The notes beneath the pieces were generated by a model. It had not been told where the DNA came from. It did not search any database and was given only the letters and a program-made list of their open reading frames with translations. DNA of 64,000 nucleotides from Cladobotryum mycophilum (lineage: Eukaryota > Ascomycota > Sordariomycetes > Hypocreales > Hypocreaceae), in assembly GCA_036429605.1 (NCBI GenBank), contig CM071589.1, positions 5,208,001 through 5,272,000 of the forward strand. Direction: 5' to 3'. Within the stretch, counting starts at the first letter, position 1; every line of letters starts with the position of its first letter. This document shows positions 35,448 to 45,079 of this stretch, piece after piece. A program made the translations under genes and the position numbers.

Positions 35448-37310
35448 CTAAACACGCGTCTCTTTGCCGCGATTTTCGGGCGCCATCAACGACTTCTCCC
35501 ACTCGTCCATGAGATTGTTGGCCGTTCGCTTCAAGTTGCTAGGCGATAACCGGTTGACGACGTTGGGAAGAATCTCTTCCAGAGACGGAGTAAGAAGAGG
35601 ATTCTCGCTAGCTGGGGATTTCCTTGCCCTGTTTGCAATCTGTTAACCGCGTCCTCCCATCCTCTTCCAAACCACTTACGGCCTAGCCATGTCCTCGTCT
35701 CCCCTCTCCGGAATCGATTGAATCTCATCCAAGCCATTGCTGTTAATAGTAGAGCCGCTCCAACGTGCAGATTTCGTAGATATGGGGGAATCCCAGCTGG
35801 ACCAGTCGGTATCGTCAAGCGAGTCAAATCCGAGAGGGGTCCAGGAAAAATGCTTAACCTTTCCGTTTCTCGGTTTGGACTCGGGGGTCTTGTTGAGTTG
35901 GGTTGCGGTAGACAGCGCCGTGCTACTTCCATCAGATGTGCTGTTTGTCCCGGATCGCGTTGACCGAGTAGGACTCGTCGAGTTTGATTCTCCAGACTTA
36001 TCCTTATTAGTTGTACTCCCCCGTTGAGTCGGGCTTCCTATAGGTCGCTGTTGGCCCGTGACAGGCTCATCTCCAATCGTTATCTGCCGGATATCCTCCA
36101 CAAATGCTCTGAATCCAAACTTGAAGTCTTCGACAATCTGGGGCACGGCGGGAACATTTGAAGTTTGTTGCTGTGATCTCGGCTGCCAGGATGAGCGCTT
36201 TGCCAGGTTGGGATTGGTAATCTGTGCCGCCCTTTGCTCTATCGATGGAAGAGAGATGGGCTCGGGTTTGCCGTCCTCGTGCATAGAGAAGCCTTCATCC
36301 GTCTTTGAGGGTGAAAGAAGTGACAGGGTCCTGGCGTGATTACCGCGGAGCACCTTTCGGTTGCTTGGTGGTGTGCCCTGCTGTGTCTGTAGCAGGAGCT
36401 TTCTCCGGTCCAACTCGATGCTGCGTTTTGTTGCCACCAAAACATCCTCATCAATGCTGGCGGCATACCGAGACGAATCTGTTCGCTGACTATCGCTTCT
36501 CTTACGGTACACTTCCTCTGATGTCCATTGTTTCTTCAATCTAGCGAGTTCCGTTTCCGCTCGAGTCAACTCCTCCTTCAATTCAAACACTCTTCGCTCC
36601 TGCGCCGCAATTGCTATTATGAACTCATTAGCACCCGCTGGTGCTGCCCCATTCGGCGTCTCCGATGGTGTTGGTGGTATTGAGGGTGTCACGAGTGATG
36701 CTGTCGTGACTGGCGATTGGGTGATCCGCGACACTTCCCCATTGGGTAGTGCGACGGGAAGGGTGAGTGAGAGTCGGTTGCGTCGCGATGCCGTGGAAGC
36801 GGCCCGGGATTGGCGTCCCGAGGAAGTCTCCTCTTGACGAAGGGGTGGCGGCGGCATTGAATCGTTATCGATGAGGTTGGTACATGATCGCGGTACCTGA
36901 TCAAACTTGCCGTTTGTCCTGTGGTGTGCTCGAGAAAGATCAGGGGGCGAGGCAAATGTAGTCGTGGTTGCGCGGGCTGCAATGACCGACTCTGTCAGGG
37001 GAGTACGGTCGGCGGCAGAAGGTCGACGACGAATTTCCTGTTGTGAAGCCATATCCATATGCTTCAATTGGAGTTTTTGCTGTAACGAGTGGCTGCCGTG
37101 AGATTGACGGCGTGGTGGATGTTGTAAAGGAGTGACGGGAGCACTGTTGGCTCTGCGGCGCCCGAGGCGTGAGGATGCGACGGTTGCCCTGGAGAACAAG
37201 GATTTCTGATGGCTCTGGGTGAGATGCTGATAATCGTTGGAGAGGGTGTAGGAACTACGATCGACGGCGCAGATTCGTAAAAGATGGTGGCTCATAGAGG
37301 CAACAAACAA
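35448..37310 (-). CDS. DUF4048 family protein
   Basis: Two exons, 37310–35680 and 35628–35448, with a 51-bp intron (GTAAGT donor; acceptor AACAG after the branch-like GGTTAAC); about 603 aa. The splice chosen joins MARP to ARKSPASENPLLTPSLEEIL; a nearer acceptor at 35640 gives a wrong frame and a 40-bp intron. The protein is Ser/Pro/Thr-rich and mostly disordered. It has one coiled-coil stretch (AAQERRVFELKEELTRAETE), a conserved DUF4048-type middle (EDFKFGFRAFVEDIRQITIGD) and a C-terminal helix (NVVNRLSPSNLKRTANNLMD). Three in-frame Met codons near the start (37310, 37295 and the MDMASQQ pair) make the N-terminus uncertain. The function is unknown. Confidence 0.8.
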
Positions 37311-37522
37311 GACAAGCCCAAAAGGAAAAAAAAGGGTATTATTATTATTATCGAGTCCCGTCGGCGCTGATCCAATTCATAATTGCTTGTGGAGAGCCCT
37401 TGTTAGAGGTGTGAGGGACTGTGCTCCTGGAGTGTGGGCTCAGCACAGTGTCATTGGCTGCTTAGCACATTTGGCGCCGGGGTTGCCTTCCAAGTGGGCA
37501 GAAGAAGAGCGACTTGAGAGAG

Positions 37523-37557
<35 letters not shown>

Positions 37558-37717
37558 AGACGTTGGGACCGGGGCCGGGACAGGGGACTGGAACTGACTG
37601 GACAGGGGACCCGTCGATTCTGCGTGCGCCGCAAGACGAAGAGCCGGGTTAATAATGAATGCTTAATCTTAGCTGAAGGAAGGAAGGGGGTGGTGTGTGT
37701 GCCGTTTAAAACTGATG

Positions 37718-37740
37718 TGATGATGATGATGATGATGATG
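37718..37740. repeat. GAT trinucleotide repeat
   Basis: Seven to eight tandem TGA/GAT units. Confidence 0.9.
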
Positions 37741-38159
37741 GATGCCCTGTTTTCTGAGAGTGTCAAGTTGAGCGGTGACAGGAGGCAGGATGAGACAGAG
37801 ACAAGACAAGACAAGATGCCGCCCTTTTGCAGGATGCAGGAGATGAACCCGAGGACGAAGACGGACAGACAGATTTGCTGATACTAGTAGATAAGACTTG
37901 TATCTGTGTCCTGCGTAAGATGGGAAATCCCTCCTCTCCTGTTGTTGTTGTTGGGATGGTCCCTCCCGCAGCAGTATTTCGGGCTTAGAGGGCGGTCTTG
38001 TTTCAGGGAGCAACCGTCAAAGATCGTCGAAGCCTGTTTTCCTCTCTCTCTTCTCCTCCTACAAGTATGATTGATGAGCGCAAATAGCAAGCAGCCTTGG
38101 AAACTAGAAACGACGGATGACGATAAAGAATCGCTTATGCCAAGTGAGGAGATGCTCTC

Positions 38160-38530
38160 ATTAAATTTACCGTCAAGTCTTGTAACATGTTGATTGAGAG
38201 ATTCCACAAGAGCCGTTGCTGGGTCGTACCCAGATGTAGACCTGACATTGCCCACAGACGCTGGCTCCCCTTGCAACTGGTCAGGCGTCAAACATGCTGG
38301 TGGAGCCAGTGGTAGGTTGTTTCTCAGGGGGGCTTACAAGGCTAATAGCGGAGTTACGCAGTCTAAGCGGGGTGGCCCTTAAAATCGCTAGGTAAGAAAA
38401 AAGCCTCCCACTGGTCTCAAAACGGTATGCACAGTTGGGTAACCCGCTGTAGTTTAGTGCTGTTCGCCTCTATAAGGTAATCTCGTTACGGTTTGGTAAA
38501 ACGTTCAATCTCCGTTTTAATTTCAGCGCC
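38160..38530 (-). pseudogene. Possible degraded coding fragment
   Basis: On the minus strand three adjacent patches look translated: one with RDYLIEANSTKLQRV (about 38420–38520), one with RNSAISLVSPPEKQPTT (about 38290–38380) and one with TPDQLQGEPASVG then ATALVESLNQHVTRLD (about 38165–38290). They lie in different frames with stops between them. They could be a relic of a gene or transposon, or exons of a gene I cannot assemble. I recognise no family. Confidence 0.25.
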
Positions 38531-39205
38531 CCGTCAACTGTGTCTGACCCCTCGACTGTTTCGCATGCTCGGGGCGAACCATGAAATGGTGAAAATACTT
38601 GTACAAGTAGTAAATGTTTGTACATTCCGTCCTGAAACCATCTTGTTGTGTTGCGTCGTGCTTGTACCTACATCATCTAGATGCCGATGCACACAGTCTC
38701 AGCCAGCAAGCTATCGACGAACAACCCCTTGCATAGCTGACCGTCCGCATGATTCGTGATTGGCTCGAGAGCCATCACGTGGCCCATAATCCATCACCTG
38801 CTCATTCATGTGACTTCCTGTTGCTTTCGCGTTAACATGTCTGATATGCCAAATTGGGACTTGACAGGGTGGGGGCTTCCTACCTTGCGCATCGAAGCAC
38901 CGATACCTACCTGTAGATACCAGGTATCGATAGATCGTGTCGCGCATACTCCATTAAGCGCTTTGTGACACTTCAACTTCAATGCCATGTTCATCAGGCA
39001 TCTTTGTCGGAGCCTGCCTAAATCACGGGCTGGGGATCACCTCACACAGCCTCACGCTCCTTGAGTTCTTGTTTTGCTGCCTGCGTATTCTTGGGTAATA
39101 TTTGGTTTGGTACATCACGGATTGGCGTCTTTAATTACTTGCGACATTCCTTCTTTGCGTGCTCTACTGGAAATTCATCATTTATGCCTTTGGACTCTTG
39201 ATCTA

Positions 39206-42200
39206 ATGCCTCTTCCCTTTATGCTGGTTTGCGATCTGCTAGATCAATCTTACGAACTATGCCTCGCTCGAAAGGATAACACTCAAGCCGTAATTGAATG
39301 GTTTGCGCAACATCGCGATCGCATCAATTCTCCAGGCTGTAATCTTGCCGCCCTACTTTCTACGTTGCTCCCCGAAAAAAGAACAGATCGTGTCTACTGT
39401 ATCCAAGCTCCGAGGCTTGAAAGGATTATCAGTCGTGCATTAATGCTAGGATCGTCTCGTATCAAGGAGCTTGCAGTATACAAGCAGCCGGGTCAAGGGT
39501 TGGATCTTGCTGATTGTGTAGAGCGCATTCTCTCCGTAACTGCAAGTGTAGCAAAGTCAAAATGAGACAAGACATACTCTCTAATGATGTTTTAGCCTAA
39601 TCCTACGCGACCTGAGAGACTCCAGGTCACTGTCGAGGAGATTGATGATGCTTTGCACGGTATTGCGTCCAAAATAAGATGGAGTTCACCATCGGTTAGA
39701 ATTGTGGGTGCAACACTGAGCCAGCCCGGCCAAAGCGATCTAGAGGCGATATACCGGCAGCTTTCGCCGAGAGAAGCCAAGTGGTTTACTCGATTGGTTC
39801 TCAAGGACTACCAGCCGCTCATCTTTGAACCGCACCTGATATATTGCTCATGCGACCCAATGCTGCCATTTATGCTGAAGATTCAGGATGATTTTGCTAC
39901 CGCTATCAAATCGACGCAGCAGGTCAGGCTAAAGATGCGACCTACGCTTCCTAGGACCTTGCGCACTGATCGAAAGGTCCTGGCTACTATCACGCCACAA
40001 CTTTCTATCAAGGTTGGGAGACAGCAATGGTTCAAGGCTCGGAGTATCAAGCATTGTATCGATCTCTGCCAAGGTCATATGAGTGTTGAAACCAAGATAG
40101 ACGGAGAGTATTGCCAGATTCACGTCGACGTAAGCAAAGGCAGACAGGGAATTCGGATCTTCTCCAAAAGTGGCAAGGACAGTACAGAAGATAGACACGC
40201 CTTGGTTGGGTACGGTGTGTCTACAGGCTTGTTAAACATACTGAAACTAATGGCACTATAGCATTATTTGGGATTCGTTAAAAATTGGTAAGCCTGGCTG
40301 CAACGTTCAAAAGGGGTGCATTTTAGAAGGCGAACTGGCTGTATACAGCGACCATGTAAGTTCATGTGATAGGCCAAAAGGCAACTGAAAACTGACCTGT
40401 CTATTAGGAACAAAAAATCCTTCCGTTTCATCATATCAGAAAACATGTGACTCGTCGGGGTCGCTTCATGGGCACCGAACATGACTCCCCGTATGTCTCC
40501 ATTGAAGATGTCGAAAATTTCCACTAACCGGTGCAGCCCCCGACCATATGAGCACTTAATGATGGTGTATTACGATATGCTTCTTCTTGATGGAGAATCG
40601 TTCCTGAATATCAAACATTCGGAACGATTCAAACTACTTGAAAAGACAATTCATTGTAGCATAGGACAAGCCGAACTTGTTCCAAGACAGGTAATTGATA
40701 CGAATCATGGATTCGCAGCCTCGGCTTTGAGAAAGATATTTGCCAAAATCATAATAGAAAGGGGTGAGGGTCTGGTATTGAAGTCGGATTTACCCTATTT
40801 TAACTTTAGCGATAACGGCCGTCCATTTTCCGGGCGCTGCATAAAGCTCAAAAAAGAGTATATTGGCAAATTTGGAGAGGTTGGAGACTTTGCTGTGGTT
40901 GGGGCTGGCTTTAGCCCACCCAAAGCAAAGTCTTATGATGTCGAAAATCTCAAGTGGACTCACTTCTACGTTGGCTGCCTCGACAACAGAGAAGAAGTGA
41001 AACGATGGGGCGCAACACCAGATTTTACTGTCGTCAATGAGGTCGAACTCAATGAGACGATGCTCAAATCATTTATCTCATATGGGAACCCGATGCCAGT
41101 TCCTATAGAGGAAAATCATAGTACCAAGTTGAAGCTAACTCCAGGAGTTGAGATAACCACCTCATTAACAGTTGCTTTCACGAACCCCCCGTTTTTGATC
41201 TAAGATGTTTCAGCTTTGAGAAGGCTGGCAACACTGGGTTCTGGGGGCTGCGTTTTCCAGCTGTGGCGAAAATCCACTTTGACCGAGACTTTACAGATGC
41301 CGTTTCCTTTGAGGAGCTGCAAGCGATGGCTAGGGAGGCTGTTACAGCGCCAGAATTAGAAGACAGCCAAGAAAATATTGCATGGATTGCAAAGCTCGAG
41401 AGCGCTGACCCTAGGGGGTTGGCGGTTGATGCTCTGACGCAGCGGACTGCAACGACTGCACCGTCCCCATCACCCATGCGGCCATCTCAGGTTTCCGCCA
41501 GCTGCCCGTCTCTCGCAGGTGGCGCGACTAACTCGCAACACTCTATCAAATATTGGCAAGCATTTTATCCTCCGGCTTCCCGGTCTTGTGATTTTGACGA
41601 AACGCCTCCGCCACGATTAATGACATCCGTTTCTTCTACCCCTTTCACAACAAATCAAAACCGTAGTTTAGGCTTGAGCAAGAAAAGACGTTCTCTTCCA
41701 ACAGCAGTCGTTACCTCGCCGTCTCACAAGCGCCGCAAATATCTCGAAGCAGATAATACACACCCGCCTACATTTCTAGGCACAAAGACGAAGCCTTCGT
41801 CACGCCGACCATTAGAAGACATAGATGGTAACTCTACCCAACGTTCCACAACATCATATTCTTCATTCAGTCAACATATGGAAACGCAAGGTGAAAATGT
41901 TATGGAGCAGCCTGCACCAGAACAGAGCCAATCGATGTCAATCCGCAATCCCCAAGAGCCGAAGCTGCTTTCGAAATCATCATGTGCGCTGGATACGAGC
42001 GTCATCATAATTTCTGATGGTGAAGACCAGACCACTCATACCACCATTGCCTCGCTACAGGCACACATGTCACAAGTCTCTTGTGTCGTAGGCGCTCAAG
42101 AAGCAGTTGAATCTCCTGCCCCTGAGATACAAGATGCTTGCCAATATGCCGGACCCAAATGCCAACTGGCTAAAAAGACCATACTCCTTCTCCCAGGCCT

Positions 42201-42564
42201 TCCGGTATCTGCAACGGAACTGGCACCCCTCTTCAAAGCCCATGGTTTAGTAAGCATCATTACAGATGCTGAGACGTGGGCAAATGAGGATCAACTTCGT
42301 TCTACGTCGACACAAGGTTGGCAGCCTGGGCCTAACAAGCTCTTGCTCGTCGATACGATCGAGATGAAGACGGAGACAAGGCAGCTGCTTGCCTGCATCG
42401 AGGCAATTCGCAACGATATGCCTGAAGGGAGGCGGGATTGGATAAGTGTTTATGATTGGCGTGTTCTTAAGCACGTCTCCATTCTGGAAGATGACAGTGT
42501 TACTAAGAAATATTACGACGGTTTTCACGATCCTTGGAGGAGGTGGTACTGTGGATTGGTCTAA
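39206..42564 (+). CDS. LIG4-like ATP-dependent DNA ligase domain protein (one frame break)
   Basis: Five exons: 39206–39547, 39596–40209, 40262–40355, 40408–40490 and 40537–42564; about 1053 aa after repair. The first donor could instead be GTAACT at 39536. The N-terminal helical DNA-binding region (SPREAKWFTRLVLKDYQ) precedes the nucleotidyltransferase core. Motif I is ETKIDGEYCQIH with Lys about 281, the predicted AMP-acceptor; its last position is Tyr where classical ligases have Arg. Motif III lies in MMVYYDMLLLDGE, motif IV in EGLVLKSD, motif V in CIKLKKEYIG. An OB-fold region follows, then a long disordered stretch and a C-terminal segment with PDNKL-like LLLPGLPVSATELAPLF and DWRVLKHVSILED, possibly BRCT-related. 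One base is missing from C-run 41185–41190 (or T-run 41192–41196). It is probably a fungal paralogue of LIG4 rather than LIG4 itself. Convergent with the oxygenase gene. Confidence 0.85.
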
Positions 42565-42654
42565 GTTGCAGCCTCACTTGGAGTCTGGGCTCTATGTTGG
42601 TCTGCATAAAGGGCAAATTCTAGATGGTATGTAGATAAACCAGCACCGCAAGGT

Positions 42655-43931
42655 TTATGACTTTTCCTCATCGTACAAACTTCCATAGCTTGCTTTCAGT
42701 CTCATGAGTAAATGCTCACGGGCTGTCAAGACCTTTCTCTCCGCAAATGGATTCGCGTTTGGGGTGGTTTCTGATGGAACAAAGTTCTTTACGCGGTCAC
42801 TAGGCACAGGCTCTAACCGCACAGATCCAGCAGGATGGCAAAAGAAAGCGATGGAGTACCTTGGCCCAACGCTGGCTTCACCCTGCACGGTGTTGGCGTC
42901 GTTGTTGAAGACGACACGATGGACGGTGCTCCTGAAGAGGCCGTTTGTCCAATAGGAGAGAAGGTCGCCAATGTTGACTAAAATGGGTGCACCAGGGTCG
43001 TTTTCCGAGCCGGGAGGCACTACGGGAACGGGAGCCCAGGTGCCGTCTTTCTTTTGGAGCTCTAGGCCTGCTTGCCCTTTGAGGCGGAAGAGGAGGGTAA
43101 TTGAGCCGTAATCTGAGTGAGCGCCTGCGCGGAGGTCGTCGTTTGAGCGGGCTGTGGGATCGATTGGAGGGTATCGAAGGAAACGGAGGATGTTGTCTGC
43201 GTCGCCCGGGGTAGTGTTATGCGCAGAGGAGAAGAAGTCATCGATCTTGTGTGGCGTTAGAAAGGATTATGCACCTCCCCTCCCCTCCCCTCCCCTCCCC
43301 GACAAGAAACTAAGTGACTTACACCGAGACCAACGCCGAGGAGATGGAGAATCTTGCGGCATAGTGTGTGACAGGAATTTGAAAAGGCATATAGTTGTGG
43401 CTCATCCGCAGCAATGGTTGGTGGTAAGGGTTGCTGAGCTTTGCCGTTGATGAATTCGGCAAAGTTGAATGCTCTTGAGCGTTGAGTTAACATACATGGC
43501 CTGCCGATATCCAAGTGAGACTCACTCTTTAAAGTCGCCAACCTAGGCAGAGAATCTTGGTTAGAATATGAATAGTCAAACAATAGATGGTCTCATACGT
43601 ACTTTCTGGTTCTTGGGATCCAAGAGTTCTGAATGCATGCCAGACCACCCACGGTTGTTTGTTTGGATGGAACATGATTGCTTTTCTTCGAGGGGAGCAT
43701 CAAATAGCTTTTGGACTAGCGTAGCTGTCAGTATTGATGAGATTCACGTTCAGGGTATGTGATGACACTGACTAAGCTGAAAGCTTCATCTATGTCTTTA
43801 ACAGAGATGTCGTGGCCGATGTTCTTGATGTAGATGAATCCATGTTCCTCGGCTGCTTCGACGAGCTGTCCGGCTACAATGCCCTGGTCGCCAGAAAGGT
43901 CAATAATGGGAATATTTGCCGTAGCGGCCAT
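42655..43931 (-). CDS. 2-oxoglutarate/Fe(II) dioxygenase, IPNS-like (one frame break)
   Basis: Five exons: 43931–43773, 43715–43603, 43542–43526, 43473–43323 and 43245–42655; about 343 aa. The third exon is only 17 nt (VGDFKE). The N-terminal DIOX_N domain begins ANIPIIDLSG and GFIYIKNIGHDI. The catalytic core has the first metal-binding pair in AHSDYGSITLLF (HxD); the distal His is in STVHRVVF and the 2OG-binding Arg in GPRYSIAFF. Repair of an A-run (43709–43712 on the plus strand as T) gives SKKLFDAPLEEKQ, the family's usual text at this point, and all downstream phases then agree. The substrate is not predictable; relatives include isopenicillin N synthase-like and flavonol synthase-like enzymes. 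Its neighbours do not form a metabolic cluster. Confidence 0.88.
43276..43300. repeat. TCCCC pentamer, five copies, inside an intron
   Basis: Five exact TCCCC units in the last intron (43246–43322) of the dioxygenase gene; GGGGA repeats in the transcript could form G-rich structure. Confidence 0.95.
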
Positions 43932-45079
43932 GACGACGGCGATGATGATGATGATAAACGATGCAAGGGTCAAATGCAAGATCTGATCCGATGCGGGGAG
44001 GGTAGATGTGCTCAGCCTTAAAGATAAGTCATCAAAACGATTGAGTGTTGTGTCGAGTGCCAAGGGGGACCAATATATCATTCAGGTCTATATCTATATG
44101 CTACAGCTAAAAAAACAAGCACAAAGACAGATGACGTGTGAGTGTCAATTTTGAGCTGCGCAACAACGGCCCACCCCGCACCTCTTTAGTGAAGATGCAG
44201 GTTAGTTTCGTCCTGATATTCAGGGCTTGCCTGTCCAATCGGTGAAGCTCGGTGAGTGTCGAAGCGAAAGAAAGAAGCACCAGCCACCAGCCACAGTCGT
44301 GGCGAATGCAACTAGCAAGCGGGAAGGGGGTAAGGGAAGGTAGGGGGAAGGTAGGTAGGGGACGGTTCCTGGTCCGTGAGCGACTTCAGGTCACTCTTGC
44401 TGCAACTTTGCCTGCTGCTGCTGCTGCTGCGGCTGCGTGTGTGTGGTGTGTGCCTTGTCCCTCCTCCCACTGAATGCATACACAGTGCGAACTTACACAC
44501 TGTACAAAGTATCCATCGCAATATCTCGAAACTCACCAACGGGAACCCTCTCTTCCCTCCCCCTCCCCCTCCAAATCGATCACTCTTTGGAGTAGTTGCA
44601 GCGCAGGGCAGCTTTGTCGATCCTCCCGGGAAAGCCTCACCTTTGCAAAGCCTTTTTCTGTTTTTTTCTTTCTTCCCTACTGCAGCAGCCACCCCCTTCG
44701 AAGAGGGATTCAACCTTGTCTGTTTCGACCCGACGTCACCTGCATGCGATTTTCGCGAGGAGCACTTTAAAGCTCTGTTTGAAACCCTGTCCTCCTCCTG
44801 TCCTTGTCCTTGTCCCTCCTCTGCTTCAACCGAATACGACCAAGGGGACACACACACACACACACATACACACATACACACAACAGCCCACTTTATCCAA
44901 ACGTTCGCCGTTACATTTTTTGGGTCCTTTTTTTTGGTCGTTGGGGAAGAGTCGAGCCCTTCAAAACCTTGAAATCGGATCAAAAAACCTCCCGTCGATC
45001 GAATTTCGCATACAGCGCAAATACCGAACAAACAAAAACAATTTTTGCAAACCGGTTGTCGTGGAGGGAACGGGTCGAG
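43932..45079. other. Divergent spacer between the dioxygenase and MKT1 genes
   Basis: About 1.15 kb containing both promoters, a CTG repeat near 44411–44432 and a CA repeat (44848–44882). The ORFs here are shadows of low-complexity sequence. Confidence 0.6.
44848..44882. repeat. CA microsatellite upstream of MKT1
   Basis: Imperfect (CA)n with two TACA interruptions, about 200 bases before the MKT1 start codon. Confidence 0.92.

Larger units (their letters stand above)
37311..39205. other. Spacer with a coding-like relic
   Basis: About 1.9 kb. It includes a GA run (37526–37555), a TGA/GAT repeat (37718–37740) and, at about 38160–38530, minus-strand patches that read like protein but change frame and contain stops. 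The rest, near 38560–39200, is the likely promoter of the ligase gene. Confidence 0.55.

Noticed and set aside
35600..35680. A frame break in the DUF4048 gene
   Set aside because: I first used a 40-bp intron that forced a frame error; a 51-bp intron with acceptor at 35629 fits without any error.
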